Assembly (NCBI RefSeq): GCF_002213425.1
Contig: NZ_NJGV01000019.1
Location: forward strand, 81,719 to 145,718
DNA length: 64,000 nt
Direction: 5' to 3'
Source of the DNA: Herbaspirillum aquaticum
Lineage (GTDB): Bacteria > Pseudomonadota > Gammaproteobacteria > Burkholderiales > Burkholderiaceae_D
The position numbers and the translations under genes are program-made. The notes beneath the pieces were generated by a model. The model had not been told where the DNA came from, searched no databases, and saw only the letters and a list, made by a program, of their open reading frames with translations. Below are positions 22,118-31,346 of the stretch, in pieces. Each line of letters begins with the position of its first letter. Positions within the stretch are counted from its first letter, which is position 1.

Positions 22118-22145
22118 CGCAAATGCCCGTTGCCGGGCATTTGCG
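22118..22145 (-). promoter_or_regulatory. Intra-operon hairpin after binding-protein gene
   Basis: Perfect 12-bp stem (arm CGCAAATGCCCG at 22118-22129; partner 22134-22145). On the transcribed strand the loop is GCAA, a stable GNRA tetraloop. There is no U-run. It lies between the binding-protein stop and the ATPase start, the position where hairpins commonly protect the binding-protein mRNA and raise its copy number over membrane subunits. Confidence 0.7.
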
Positions 22146-22181
22146 GTCGCTTCGCACGGGCCGGGAACGCCGTGCCTGCGC

Positions 22182-23219
22182 TTACTTGTACTTGGCGTTG
22201 GCCTTCTGCACGAAGGAATTGGTGAAGGTCTTCGACAGGTCGATCTGCTTGTCCGCCAGCGAGGGCTCGAATGCCTTGAGCGTGCGCAACGCGGTATCGG
22301 GACCGCCCGGCGGGAAGTAGCCGTCCGGCGAGATGGCCTGGCGCACCTTCATGAAGGCATCGATGTAGAGCGAACGGTCTCCCAGCAGGTAGCTTTCCGG
22401 CACGGCCTTGATGATGTCGGAGGGACCGGCCTTCTGGATCCACTTCAGCGCGCGCACCATGGCATTGGTCAGCGCTTGCGTGGTGTTGGGATACTTCTGC
22501 ACGAAGGCTGCCGGTGCATACAGGGTTGCCGCCGGCATCGGGCCACCGAAGACATCATTGGTGTCCTTCAGGGTCCGGGTGTCGGCGATGGTCTTGATCT
22601 CGTTGTTCTGCTCCAGCATGGAGATGACCGGATCGAGGTTGGCGATCGCGTCGATCTGGCCCGAGCGGATCGCCGAGATGGCACCGGCTGCCGCACCCAC
22701 GCCGATGAAGGAAACATCGGTGGGCTTCAGGCCCGCCTTGGCCAGCACGTAGCTGGCCATGATGCTGGTGGAGGAGCCCGGTGCGGTCACGCCGATCTTC
22801 TTGCCCTTGAGGTCCGCCACGGTCTTGTAGTTGGGCATGGTCTTGTTGTTGACCGCCAGCACGATCTGCGGCGCCCGGCCCTGCAGCACGAAGGCGACGA
22901 TGGGCTGGTTCTTGGCCTGCATGTTGATGGTGTGTTCATAAGCGCCCGAGACCACGTCGGCGCTGCCGCCCACCATGGCCTGCAGCGCCTTGGCACCACC
23001 GGCAAAGTCGGAGATCTCGACCTGCAGGCCTTCATCCTTGAAATAGCCGAGCTGCTCGGCAATGGTCAGCGGCAGGTAGTAGAACAGGTTCTTGCCACCC
23101 ACGGCGATGGAGACCTTGGGTTTTTCCAGCGCCTGCGCGCCGGCACTGCCGTTGAATGAAAAATAGCCGGCCAGGAACAGGCCAGCGGCGATCAGCAATT
23201 GCTTCCAGCTCAATTTCAT
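22182..23219 (-). CDS. ABC transporter substrate-binding protein (NMT1/SsuA-like)
   Basis: 345 residues from the ATG at 23219, behind GGAGGAGAC. Signal peptide residues 1-28 (LLIAAGLFLAGYFSF, cleavage near GAQA). The body is a two-lobe binding fold: VGGKNLFYYLPLTIAEQLGYF, GGSADVVSGAYEH, and KKIGVTAPGSSTSIMA. The frame stays open for 46 codons upstream through a 12-bp tandem repeat, so a longer product is formally possible, but the signal peptide and ribosome-binding site favour this start. Association with a CoA-transferase suggests a carboxylic acid ligand, which is speculative. Confidence 0.88.
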   Translation of the reverse strand: MKLSWKQLLIAAGLFLAGYFSFNGSAGAQALEKPKVSIAVGGKNLFYYLPLTIAEQLGYFKDEGLQVEISDFAGGAKALQAMVGGSADVVSGAYEHTINMQAKNQPIVAFVLQGRAPQIVLAVNNKTMPNYKTVADLKGKKIGVTAPGSSTSIMASYVLAKAGLKPTDVSFIGVGAAAGAISAIRSGQIDAIANLDPVISMLEQNNEIKTIADTRTLKDTNDVFGGPMPAATLYAPAAFVQKYPNTTQALTNAMVRALKWIQKAGPSDIIKAVPESYLLGDRSLYIDAFMKVRQAISPDGYFPPGGPDTALRTLKAFEPSLADKQIDLSKTFTNSFVQKANAKYK

Positions 23220-23254
23220 TATGTCTCCTCCGTGTGTGGATGGGGGTGCTGCTC

Positions 23255-23350
23255 TGTACTGCTTTATGTACTGCTTTATGTACTGATTTATGTGCTGCTT
23301 TATGTACTGCTTTGTATGCTGTTTCATGTACAGCATTCGGTACGGCATGC
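23255..23350. repeat. 12-bp tandem repeat array upstream of binding-protein gene
   Basis: Eight consecutive 12-bp units on the consensus TGTACTGCTTTA: units 1 and 2 are identical, units 3-5 differ by one base, units 6-8 have decayed. The array lies 36 bp upstream of the binding-protein start, in its untranslated leader or promoter. Because 12 is a multiple of three the reading frame of the downstream gene stays open through the array, which would read as repeating YIKQ. Confidence 0.85.
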
Positions 23351-23392
23351 GCTGCACGATTCCGTGCAGAATCCGCGCTGCCCGGTATGGCT

Positions 23393-24640
23393 TCAGACCA
23401 CGCCGTCGTCCCGCAGCTTCTTGATGTGGGCCCCATCATACCCCAGCGATTGCAGGATTTCATCGCTGTGGGCGCCCAGCTCAGGGCCCAGCCACCTGGT
23501 CTGGCCAGGCGTCTCGGACATCTTTGGCGTGATGCCCGGCAGCTTGACCGGCGTGCCATCGGCGAACTGATGCTGCTCGAACATGTCGCGCGCCAGGAAT
23601 TGCGCATCGCTCATCATGTCCTTGACCGAATAGATCTTGCCGACCGGAACATCGGCCGCCTGCAGCGTGGCCAGTGCCGACTCGATGGTCTGCGTGCTGC
23701 ACCATTGCTGGATGGCGGCATCGATTTCTTCGGTACGGGGTACGCGGCCATCGTTGCGCGCCAGGCCGGGATCATTGGCCATGTCGTCGCGGCCGATGGC
23801 GCTCATGAGGCGCTTGAAGATGGCGTCGCCATTGCCGGCGATGACGATGTTCATGCCTTCACCGGTGGTGTAGGTGTTGGAAGGAACGATGCCGGGCAAA
23901 GCGCCGCCGGTACGTTCGCGCACCACGCCGGCGAAATCGAACTCGGGCACCATCGATTCCATCATGTTGAAGACCGCTTCGTACAATGCCACATCGACCA
24001 TCTGGCCCTGCCCTGCCACGCAGTCCGGGCCCTGTTTCCCGTTCCAGCGGCCACCGGTGACATCGCGATGGCGCAGCGCCATCATGGCCCCGATCACGCC
24101 ATGCAGCGCGGCGATGGAGTCCCCGATGGAAATGCCGATACGCACCGGCGGACGGTCCGGATGGCCGGAGACGTAGCGGATGCCGCCCATCGATTCGCCG
24201 ATGGCGCCAAAACCCGGCAGGTCGCGCAGCGGGCCGGTCTGGCCGTAGCCGGACAGGCGCACCATGATGGTCGCGGGGTTCAGTTGCTTGAGGTCTTCAT
24301 AGCCGAGCTTCCATTTCTCCAGCACGCCGGGACGGTAGTTCTCGATGATGACGTCGGCGTCCAGGGCGAGCTGGCGTGCGATCTCCTGGGCGCGCTCGTC
24401 CTTCATGTTCAGGGTGATGCTCTTCTTGTTGCGCGCCTGGACCGACCACCACAGCGAGGTGCCGTCCTTGAGCACGCGCCACTGGCGCAGCGGGTCGCCA
24501 TTGCCGGGGGCTTCGATCTTGATGACCTCGGCCCCGAACTCGGCCAGCATGCGCGAGCAGAAGGGCCCCGCAATCAGCGTGCCCAGTTCAAGAACCTTGA
24601 TGCCGGCCAGCGGGCCGGGCTTGGATGTGGCTGTGCTCAT
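23393..24640 (-). CDS. CaiB/BaiF family CoA-transferase
   Basis: 415 residues from the ATG at 24640 (MSTATSKPGPLAG). Family III CoA-transferase: VLELGTLIAGPFCSRMLAEFG at the N-terminus, NKKSITLNMKDE, the catalytic aspartate region VDVALYEAVFNMM, and ADVPVGKIYSVKDMM near the C-terminus. These enzymes move CoA between acyl groups through an aspartyl-CoA intermediate. It is the first gene of an apparent operon with a NitT/TauT ABC transporter, 173 bp upstream of the binding protein, so the imported compound may be activated as its CoA thioester. Substrate unknown. No strong ribosome-binding site is visible. Confidence 0.87.
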   Translation of the reverse strand: MSTATSKPGPLAGIKVLELGTLIAGPFCSRMLAEFGAEVIKIEAPGNGDPLRQWRVLKDGTSLWWSVQARNKKSITLNMKDERAQEIARQLALDADVIIENYRPGVLEKWKLGYEDLKQLNPATIMVRLSGYGQTGPLRDLPGFGAIGESMGGIRYVSGHPDRPPVRIGISIGDSIAALHGVIGAMMALRHRDVTGGRWNGKQGPDCVAGQGQMVDVALYEAVFNMMESMVPEFDFAGVVRERTGGALPGIVPSNTYTTGEGMNIVIAGNGDAIFKRLMSAIGRDDMANDPGLARNDGRVPRTEEIDAAIQQWCSTQTIESALATLQAADVPVGKIYSVKDMMSDAQFLARDMFEQHQFADGTPVKLPGITPKMSETPGQTRWLGPELGAHSDEILQSLGYDGAHIKKLRDDGVV

Positions 24641-24973
24641 CGTGCTTGCACCGGATACCTGCAGGCGCAGCCTGCGGGCGCTCCGGTGTTCTCCTCTTGG
24701 TCGATGGTGCCGGACCTGGCTCTTGTGGGGTAGCGGCCAGTGTCCTTGAATGCGATGAATTCGGGTGATGCTGCGCGGCGGGCGGTGGGATGAACGTTGC
24801 GCGGGTCGGTAGACACCTTGCAATCCCTCGCCTGACGTCGTACGTGCAAGCCGGCAGCCGACATTCTATTGCAGCATGCGTGCGATGTCGCGCATTTTGA
24901 CCGTCATTGTCGACGCCATGGCTGCATGTTTTTCATCTGAAAATAATCCCGGTGCGGGATCAGGGATGCAGAA
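24641..24973. other. Intergenic region with recR-side terminator
   Basis: A 333-bp gap upstream of the CoA-transferase and downstream of recR. It holds a small hairpin, ATCCCG at 24946-24951 pairing with 24955-24960, followed on the minus strand by TTATTTTC; this is probably the terminator of the dnaX-recR transcript. The promoter of the CoA-transferase operon should lie here but no clear boxes were found. Confidence 0.55.
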
Positions 24974-25570
24974 TCAGGTTGCGCGGCGATCCAGCATGGC
25001 GCGGGCGATGGTGCCGGCGTCCACGTATTCCAGTTCGCCACCCACCGGCACGCCGCGCGCCAGGCGGCTGACCTTCAGGCCCCGGGCCTTGAGGGTCTCG
25101 CTGATGTAGTGGGCGGTAGCTTCGCCTTCGTTGGTGAAATTGGTGGCCAGCACCACTTCGCTGACCACGCCATCGGTGGCGCGGGTGATGAGCTTTTCGA
25201 GATGGATGTCGCGCGGGCCGATGCCGTCCAGCGGCGAGAGCCGGCCCATGAGCACGAAATACAGTCCCTTGAAGGTCAGGGTCTGCTCGATCATGACCTG
25301 GTCCGAAGGCGACTCCACCACGCACAGCTGGGTATGGTCGCGCTGGCTGTCCTGGCAGGTCTCGCAGACGACCTGCTCGGTGAAGGTATTGCACAGGGCG
25401 CAATGGCGAATGGTGTCCAGTGCCTTGGCCAGCGACTGGCTCAGGTCGGCGGCCGCGTCGCGGTCATGCTGCAGCAGGTGGAAAGCCATGCGCTGCGCGG
25501 TCTTGGGGCCGATGCCGGGCAGCCGGCGCAGCGATTCGGTCAGGATGGTGAGACTGGAGGGCGTTTTCAA
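24974..25570 (-). CDS. recR: Recombination mediator protein RecR
   Basis: 198 residues. The start codon is TTG at 25570, not ATG: it overlaps the stop of the preceding small gene as TTGA, so translation is probably coupled. Helix-hairpin-helix [20 protein letters not shown] near residue 15, C4 zinc finger ([16 protein letters not shown]) at about 57-72, then a Toprim domain ([25 protein letters not shown]). RecR acts with RecO/RecF to load RecA at single-strand gaps. It is the last gene of the dnaX cluster. Confidence 0.94.
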   Translation of the reverse strand: MKTPSSLTILTESLRRLPGIGPKTAQRMAFHLLQHDRDAAADLSQSLAKALDTIRHCALCNTFTEQVVCETCQDSQRDHTQLCVVESPSDQVMIEQTLTFKGLYFVLMGRLSPLDGIGPRDIHLEKLITRATDGVVSEVVLATNFTNEGEATAHYISETLKARGLKVSRLARGVPVGGELEYVDAGTIARAMLDRRAT

Positions 25571-25869
25571 TTGCGGTCTACGGAATAGCGGAAGGCTTCG
25601 AGCGCCTCGGCCGTCATGGAGGGGACGAATTCGATGATCTCGTATTCGGCCACGCCCCCGATGAAGAAGGGATCGGATTCCATGATGGCTTCGATCTCGG
25701 CGCGGTCGGCACAGTCGGCAATGATGATGCCTCCGGTGCGCGGCACCTTGCGGCCGGACATCAGGAATACGCCCTCGGCATATTGCTGGTTGAGGAATTT
25801 CTTGTGCGCGGTCAGCAAGGAGTCGATTTCGCCTGCCGGCTTGGTGTACGTGATCGAGACGATGAACAT
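25567..25869 (-). CDS. YciI-like (dimeric ferredoxin-like) protein
   Basis: 100 residues from the ATG at 25869 ([11 protein letters not shown]). YciI-like alpha/beta barrel: [19 protein letters not shown], then [16 protein letters not shown], the DPF(F) motif being typical. Members are thought to bind or transform small ligands but function is mostly unknown. It sits between ybaB and recR, where most genomes have nothing, and its stop overlaps the recR start by 4 nt. Confidence 0.85.
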   Translation of the reverse strand: MFIVSITYTKPAGEIDSLLTAHKKFLNQQYAEGVFLMSGRKVPRTGGIIIADCADRAEIEAIMESDPFFIGGVAEYEIIEFVPSMTAEALEAFRYSVDRN

Positions 25870-25921
25870 GGTGCCTCCACTAAGCAATCCTGCATTCCAT
25901 CAGAATCAGACTATCCTGCGC

Positions 25922-25970
25922 GATGCTGCCTGCGCCCGGCGGATTGCAGCCACCGGGCCGGCGCAGCATC
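25922..25970 (-). promoter_or_regulatory. Long imperfect hairpin between ybaB and yciI-like gene
   Basis: Outer stem GATGCTGC (25922-25929) pairs with GCAGCATC (25963-25970), with an inner G+C-rich stem around 25932-25939 and 25953-25962. It starts at the ybaB stop codon and has no T-run, suggesting mRNA processing or partial termination inside the cluster. Confidence 0.5.
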
Positions 25971-26301
25971 AGAAGGGCATCTTGAAGCCCGGGGGCAGCG
26001 GCATGCCGGCGGTCACGCCCGACATCTTTTCCTGGGCGGTGGCTTCGGCCTTGCGCACGGCGTCATTGAAGGCGGCAGCGACCAGGTCTTCCAACATGTC
26101 CTTGTCGTCAGCCAGCAGCGACGGGTCGATGGAGACGCGCTTGACGTCGTTCTTGCAGGTCATCACCACCTTCACCAGGCCGGCGCCGGACTGGCCCTCG
26201 ACTTCGATGCTGGCCAGCTGTTCCTGGGCCTTCTTCATGTTGTCCTGCATGGCCTGTGCTTGCTTCATCAGACCTGCCAGTTGACCTTTCATCATGCTCA
26301 T
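25969..26301 (-). CDS. ybaB: Nucleoid-associated protein YbaB/EbfC
   Basis: 110 residues from the ATG at 26301 ([15 protein letters not shown]), preceded by an AAGGAG site. The fold is two helices around a beta sheet: [43 protein letters not shown], then a Pro/Gly-rich tail. YbaB dimers bind DNA. The dnaX-ybaB-recR neighbourhood is conserved across proteobacteria. It starts 79 bp after dnaX. Confidence 0.93.
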   Translation of the reverse strand: MSMMKGQLAGLMKQAQAMQDNMKKAQEQLASIEVEGQSGAGLVKVVMTCKNDVKRVSIDPSLLADDKDMLEDLVAAAFNDAVRKAEATAQEKMSGVTAGMPLPPGFKMPF

Positions 26302-26380
26302 TGCTCCTTGTTTCAATGTTCGGGATTCTATCGCGTTTGCTCCGGTGGCCGGCAATCTCGCCGGCAGCGCCGTGCACGCC

Positions 26381-28570
26381 TCACAACGCCTGGATCGACC
26401 CGGGGACGATGGTGGCGCCAAACTCGCGCATCATGCTGACCACGAAGGGGTCGCTCTTCATCTTCTGCTCGGCCTTGCGCTGGCGCTCGGCGCGCTGGGC
26501 CTCGGCCACTGCATTGGCGGTATCGGAGACGGCACCGATCTCGGTCTCGACGCGGATTTCCTTGCCAAAACGTTCGGCCAAGGCCGCGACCAGTTTTTCG
26601 ATGCTGCCGGAGGACAGCAGGGTTTCCAGCGGAATACGCAGGTGGAAGCAGACGTTGCCGCCATTGAGTGCTTCACAGCGCACCAGTTCACTTTGGAAGG
26701 CCATCTGGTGAGCCACACCGCGCAGGCTGGTGAGGCTGGCGGCCAGCGTCGGCCAGTGGCCATCCCAACCCAGTTCGGCGGCGATGCGCGCGGTTTCCTG
26801 CTGCTGCGCGGGGGTGGCGGCCGGGCGCTGCGGCGCGGGCGGTTCTGCCGGGAACGAGGCAGCCGGGGCCGCGGCGGGAGCCGCCTCCATGCCTTGCTCC
26901 GCAAGCCCGGGCATGGGAGCGGACGGCGGCATGGCGGAGGCACCGGTGTCCTCTTCCCAGGGCGGGATGGAATCGAAGGGCGGCGGCTCGGGCATGTCCG
27001 GCGGCATCGCGGCGGCGACGCGGCCAGCCTTGGGCGCCGGGGCTGCTGCCGCAACGGGCGCTACGGCTGGCGCGCTGGCCAGCGGTGCTGGCGCGGCTGC
27101 GGGTGTCGGGGCAGGAGCAGCCGCTGCGGGCCGGGCCGCGCCCTTGCCACCCTTGCCCCCGCGCAAGGCCATCAGCGCGGCTTCGCGGGCCGAGGTCGGG
27201 GCTGCGGGTGCTGCAGGTGCGGCGGCCACTGCGGATTCGGCAGCAGGCGGCGGTACTGGCGTTGCGGGTGCTGCCGCTGCCATCGGGCTTGCGGCTGGCT
27301 TGGCCGGTGCGACCGCCGCTGGAGCGGCTGCAGCGGCCGGTTGCACACGGCTCACCGGTGCACTGGTCACGGCGGCTTGCGGTGCCAGCAGGGGCGCCGC
27401 CTGGCGCGGCGAAGCCGGACGAGCGCCAACCGGTGCGGGTGCCGCAGGTACCGGGCCGCTGGCACTGGCACTGACCGGGCGGAAGGCCAGCATGCGCAAG
27501 AGCGTCATGCTGAAACCCGCATATTCATCGGGAGCCAGGCCCAGTTCATTGCGGCCGTGGACGGCGATCTGGTAGAACAACTGCACATGTTCCGCACTGA
27601 ACTGGCCGGCCAGGCGCAGGATATCTTCGCGGTTGGGCAGGTCATCGGCCAGCGCCGTCGGCACTGCCTGGGCCAGGGCGATCTGGTGCAACAGCGTGCC
27701 CAGGTCCTGCAAGGCGGCGTTGTACGACAGGCTGCGGGTGGCCATGTCGTCGGCCACGCCCAGCAGGGCGGCGCCATCCTGCACCGCCAGCGCATCGAGG
27801 ATGCGGATCAGGTAGGACTGGTCCAGCGCCCCCAGCATGCCCTGCACGGCCTCCAGGGTGACCTTGCCGGCGGCATAGGCGATGGCCTGGTCGGTCAGCG
27901 AGAGCGCGTCGCGCATGGAACCGGATGCGCCCTGCGCCAGCAGGCGCAGCGCGGGCGGATCGAATTCGATGCCTTCCTGGTTCAGGATGTTGTCGAGGTG
28001 GCCGATGATGTGTCCGGGCGGCATCTGCTTGAGGTTGAACTGCAGGCAGCGCGAGAGCACGGTCACGGGAATCTTTTGCGGATCGGTGGTCGCCAGGATG
28101 AACTTGATGTGCTCCGGCGGCTCTTCCAGCGTCTTCAGCATGGCGTTGAAGGCGTGGTTGGTGAGCATGTGCACTTCGTCGATCATGTAGACCTTGAAGC
28201 GCGCGTTCGACGGCGCATAAATGGCCTGCTCCAGCAATTGCGCCATCTCGTCCACGCCACGGTTGGAGGCCGCATCCATCTCGATGTAGTCGACGAAGCG
28301 GCCGGCATCAATGGCCACGCAGGCTTCGCATACGCCGCAGGGCGCGGCGGTGATGCCGCCGTTGCCATCCGGGCCGACGCAATTGAGCGACTTGGCGAGG
28401 ATGCGCGAGAGCGTGGTCTTGCCCACGCCGCGCGTTCCGGTGAAGAGATAAGCGTGATGCAGCCGCTGCTGTTCGAGCGCGTGCGTCAGCGCGCGCACGA
28501 CGTGTTCCTGGCCGACCAGGGTGTCGAAGCTGCGGGGACGGTATTTACGGGCGAGAACTTGATAGGACAT
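26381..28570 (-). CDS. dnaX: DNA polymerase III subunits tau (and possibly gamma)
   Basis: 729 residues. N-terminal AAA+ clamp-loader: [17 protein letters not shown], Walker [10 protein letters not shown] near 45, a four-cysteine zinc site (CVGP...CGVCEAC), Walker B DEVH in YMIDEVHML, and SRC motif VLSRCLQF. After about residue 360 comes a long Ala/Pro-rich linker (roughly 370-600) and then the conserved tau C-terminal domain that binds the polymerase and helicase. No A-rich slippery sequence of the E. coli type was seen, so a separate gamma product by frameshift is not evident. First gene of the ybaB-recR cluster. Confidence 0.95.
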   Translation of the reverse strand: MSYQVLARKYRPRSFDTLVGQEHVVRALTHALEQQRLHHAYLFTGTRGVGKTTLSRILAKSLNCVGPDGNGGITAAPCGVCEACVAIDAGRFVDYIEMDAASNRGVDEMAQLLEQAIYAPSNARFKVYMIDEVHMLTNHAFNAMLKTLEEPPEHIKFILATTDPQKIPVTVLSRCLQFNLKQMPPGHIIGHLDNILNQEGIEFDPPALRLLAQGASGSMRDALSLTDQAIAYAAGKVTLEAVQGMLGALDQSYLIRILDALAVQDGAALLGVADDMATRSLSYNAALQDLGTLLHQIALAQAVPTALADDLPNREDILRLAGQFSAEHVQLFYQIAVHGRNELGLAPDEYAGFSMTLLRMLAFRPVSASASGPVPAAPAPVGARPASPRQAAPLLAPQAAVTSAPVSRVQPAAAAAPAAVAPAKPAASPMAAAAPATPVPPPAAESAVAAAPAAPAAPTSAREAALMALRGGKGGKGAARPAAAAPAPTPAAAPAPLASAPAVAPVAAAAPAPKAGRVAAAMPPDMPEPPPFDSIPPWEEDTGASAMPPSAPMPGLAEQGMEAAPAAAPAASFPAEPPAPQRPAATPAQQQETARIAAELGWDGHWPTLAASLTSLRGVAHQMAFQSELVRCEALNGGNVCFHLRIPLETLLSSGSIEKLVAALAERFGKEIRVETEIGAVSDTANAVAEAQRAERQRKAEQKMKSDPFVVSMMREFGATIVPGSIQAL

Positions 28571-28667
28571 GGAGTGGCTGCTGTGGGCTTTTTGGCTCAG
28601 GGGGGCATTTTAAGCTATTTCGCCGCCGCCAACGCCTTTGCCTGCATGCCGCTGTCCTGCGCCGCGT

Positions 28668-29645
28668 TCAGGCCGTGGTGCTGCGCGCCTTCTTGCGCGC
28701 ATACATGGCCTCGTCGGCACTGCGCATGAGCGCCGCCAGATCAGGATGGCTGCCCGCATCATACTGGGCCACGCCCACGCAATAGTCGAGCTGGTACTGG
28801 CGGCCAGCGCTCTGGTTGAAGGCTTGCACGGCCTCCTGCAGATGCGCCAGCACCACGGGAACATCCGGCTCGGCGGTATTGGTCAGGAATACCGCGAATT
28901 CATCGCCGCCCAGGCGGCCGACGACATCGGACTCGCGCAAATTGGTCAGCAGCAGCCCCGCGAAATCGGCAAGCGCCAGGTCACCGGCGGCATGCCCGAA
29001 GTCGTCATTGATGCGCTTGAAATGATTGAGGTCGAATCCCAGCATGCAGGCCGGCCGGCCGGTACGCTTGCTGGTGGCCATGGCATGCCGCGCCAGGGAC
29101 TCGAAGCCGCGCCGGTTGGAAATCCCGGTCAGGTCATCGATGGTGGCCAGCTTCACCGCCGCCAGCTCCTGTTCGACCATGGCCGCCAGGTCCTTGAGCA
29201 AGGCCTGCTCGTCGGCATCAAAACCGCGCGGGACGATATCGACCAGGCACAGGGTGCCCAGGGTGAACCCGCTTTCGCTCTTGATGGGGCACCCGGCATA
29301 GAAGCGGATGTAAGGGTCGCCGGTGACCTGCGGATTGCCGGAGAAGCGCGGATCCAGCCGGGCATCGGGCACGATGGTCAGGCCTTCATGCAAAATGGCA
29401 TGCGAGCAGAAGGAAATATCGCGCGTCGTTTCCGTGGCGTCGCCCAGGCCCACGCAGGACTTGAACCACTGGCGATGTACGTCGATCATCGTCACCACCG
29501 CCATGGGAACGTCAAACAGGCGTCGCGCCAGGCGTGTCAGGCGGTCGAATCGCTCTTCGCGGGGGGTATCGAGGATGCGCAGCGAATGCAGGGCGTCGAT
29601 ACGGGCGGCTTCATTGGCGGGTAGCTCGGCGATTCTCATGATCAT
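28668..29645 (-). CDS. GAF-GGDEF diguanylate cyclase
   Basis: 325 residues (323 from the second ATG at 29639). GAF domain about 20-160 (RLARRLFDVPMAVVTMID, SFCSHAILH, YAGCPI) and GGDEF domain 165-320 with LGGDEFAVF. An RxxD inhibitory site (RESD) lies exactly five residues before GGDEF, so product feedback inhibition is expected, unlike the GGDEF-EAL protein at 12503. Makes cyclic di-GMP in the cytoplasm in response to a ligand or redox signal bound by GAF; the signal is unknown. It stands alone. Confidence 0.93.
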   Translation of the reverse strand: MIMRIAELPANEAARIDALHSLRILDTPREERFDRLTRLARRLFDVPMAVVTMIDVHRQWFKSCVGLGDATETTRDISFCSHAILHEGLTIVPDARLDPRFSGNPQVTGDPYIRFYAGCPIKSESGFTLGTLCLVDIVPRGFDADEQALLKDLAAMVEQELAAVKLATIDDLTGISNRRGFESLARHAMATSKRTGRPACMLGFDLNHFKRINDDFGHAAGDLALADFAGLLLTNLRESDVVGRLGGDEFAVFLTNTAEPDVPVVLAHLQEAVQAFNQSAGRQYQLDYCVGVAQYDAGSHPDLAALMRSADEAMYARKKARSTTA

Positions 29646-29833
29646 CAGCGCAGAATGGACGTTGTTGCCGACGTTAACGACAGGCTGCAGATGACTTTAA
29701 CCCCAAAGTTTTGGAGAAACAAGAATTAGTTGTTCGCAATTTCGCATTGGAATGTGAAGCGCAATCCAAGCCTTTCCCGGTCTTTCCGGCCTTGCAAAAG
29801 GCAGGCTCCCCTGCTCCCTGGCCTGCCTTCAAC

Positions 29834-30241
29834 TCACTTGCCTGCCGCCGGCTTGTCTGCCATCTTGTCCTCCGACTTGGCGGGCTTGGGCTCAGCTTCC
29901 TTGGCCTTGTTCTCAGCGCGCGGGGCTTTGGCTGCCTTGCCTTCCTTGGCCGCCGGCGCTGCCGCGCCCGCCTTGGCCTGGCCGTTGACGGTCAGGCCGT
30001 TGCCGGAAAGCTTCACGGCAGCCTTGTCCTTGATGCCCTTGACGCGCTTTTCCAGATCGTCCCAGTCCTTGAAGGCGCCGCCCTTCTGGCGCTCTTCCAG
30101 GATGCGTTTGGACATCGCGGGTCCGATGCCGCGCACCCCATCCAGCGCGGCCTGGTCGGCCTTGTTGACATCCACCTCGGCCCAGGCCAGGGCGGTAGCG
30201 GCGAAGAAGCTGAGGATGAACAGCAGGGTTTTCTTCAACAT
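29834..30241 (-). CDS. Secreted helix-hairpin-helix protein, ComEA-like
   Basis: 135 residues. Signal peptide 1-21 (LLFILSFFAATALAWA). Residues 22-70 form a helix-hairpin-helix DNA-binding unit: VDVNKADQAALDGVRGIGPA, KRILEERQKGGAF, DLEKRVKGIKDK. Then a 55-residue Lys/Ala/Pro/Glu-rich tail. ComEA proteins bind incoming DNA in the periplasm during natural transformation; this one is a soluble small version. Whether the strain is competent is unknown. The tail is low-complexity. Confidence 0.85.
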   Translation of the reverse strand: MLKKTLLFILSFFAATALAWAEVDVNKADQAALDGVRGIGPAMSKRILEERQKGGAFKDWDDLEKRVKGIKDKAAVKLSGNGLTVNGQAKAGAAAPAAKEGKAAKAPRAENKAKEAEPKPAKSEDKMADKPAAGK

Positions 30242-30284
30242 GATGCTTCCTTTCGACTTTCAACGTGCGGTTGGAGGAAAAACA

Positions 30285-30316
30285 AAGGGCAGTCCACCCG
30301 AAAGTGGACTGCCCTT
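30285..30316 (-). terminator. Rho-independent terminator downstream of heptose kinase gene
   Basis: Stem arm AAGGGCAGTCCAC (30285-30297) pairs with 30304-30316 across a 6-nt loop; the minus strand continues TTTGTTTTT. It closes the long lapA-lapB-ugd-hldA transcript. Confidence 0.9.
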
Positions 30317-30374
30317 GCTCAACGACGGCCGAACCAGACTGTTGACCGAAATCCTGCTAGAAATGGCCGTCAAA

Positions 30375-31328
30375 TCAGGCTGCCAGCAACTCCTCCCGGG
30401 TGACGGTGGCGGTGCCCAGCTTGCCGACCACGATGCCACCGGCACGATTGGCCATGGTCACCGCATCGACCAGCGACGCACCTGCACCCAGCATCACGGC
30501 CAGCGTGCCGATGACGGTGTCCCCGGCGCCGGAGACGTCAAAGACTTCACGCGCCATGGTGGGGAAGTGCGTGACCTCGCCGTCGCGGTAGAGGCTCATG
30601 CCCTCTTCCGAGCGGGTCAGCAGCAGGGCTTCCAGGTTGAGCTCGGCACGCAGCTTCTGGGCGCGGGCGGTGAGGTCTTCCTCGTTCTTCCACTGGCCGA
30701 CGATGCGCACCAGTTCGGACTTGTTGGGCGTGAGCACGGAAGCCCCTGCATAGCGGGCGAAATCATCGCCCTTGGGATCGACCAGGATGCGCTTGCCGAG
30801 CTTCCTGGCCGTGGCGATCATCTCGGCCACATTGACCAGGCCGCCCTTGGCGTAATCGGAAAAGATGATCACATCGTAATCGGCCACCAGTGAATTGAAT
30901 TGCGTGAGCTTGTCGCGCAGGACCGTATCCGTCGGGGCTTCCTCGAAATCGATGCGCACCAGCTGCTGCTGGCGCCCGATCACGCGCAGCTTGACGATGG
31001 TAGAGATGCTGGGATCACGGTTGAGATGGCTGCGGATGCCCATCTCGCCCAGCATGCTGTCCATCACGCGCGCCGGTTCATCGTCGCCGGTCACGCCCAG
31101 CAGCGCCGTCTGCGCACCCAGGCTGGCGGTGTTGCGCGCCACGTTGGCGGCGCCGCCCAGGCGCTCTTCCTTGCGCTCCACACGCACCACCGGCACCGGG
31201 GCTTCCGGCGAGATGCGATTGACTTCGCCAAACCAGTAGCGGTCCAGCATGACGTCGCCGACGATGAGGATGCGCGCCGCATCCCAGGCTGCCACGATGT
31301 TCTTGTCCACGATCTTGTCCGTCTTCAT
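30375..31328 (-). CDS. hldA: D-glycero-beta-D-manno-heptose-7-phosphate kinase
   Basis: 317 residues, a PfkB/ribokinase-fold enzyme without the nucleotidyltransferase half found in E. coli HldE, so it is the split form (HldA/RfaE1). Motifs: VGDVMLDRYWFGEV near residue 24, RLGGAANVARN at about 56-66, and the C-terminal FDVSGAGDTVIGTLA with catalytic Asp. It phosphorylates heptose-7-phosphate at position 1 for ADP-heptose, the precursor of LPS inner-core heptose. The nucleotidyltransferase (HldC) is not in the window. It follows ugd by 18 bp. Confidence 0.93.
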   Translation of the reverse strand: MKTDKIVDKNIVAAWDAARILIVGDVMLDRYWFGEVNRISPEAPVPVVRVERKEERLGGAANVARNTASLGAQTALLGVTGDDEPARVMDSMLGEMGIRSHLNRDPSISTIVKLRVIGRQQQLVRIDFEEAPTDTVLRDKLTQFNSLVADYDVIIFSDYAKGGLVNVAEMIATARKLGKRILVDPKGDDFARYAGASVLTPNKSELVRIVGQWKNEEDLTARAQKLRAELNLEALLLTRSEEGMSLYRDGEVTHFPTMAREVFDVSGAGDTVIGTLAVMLGAGASLVDAVTMANRAGGIVVGKLGTATVTREELLAA

Positions 31329-31346
31329 GTTCAGGGACGCGGCAGC

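Noticed and set aside
26381..28570. Programmed frameshift in dnaX producing gamma
   Set aside because: No A-AAA-AAG type slippery run is visible at the end of the AAA+ region.
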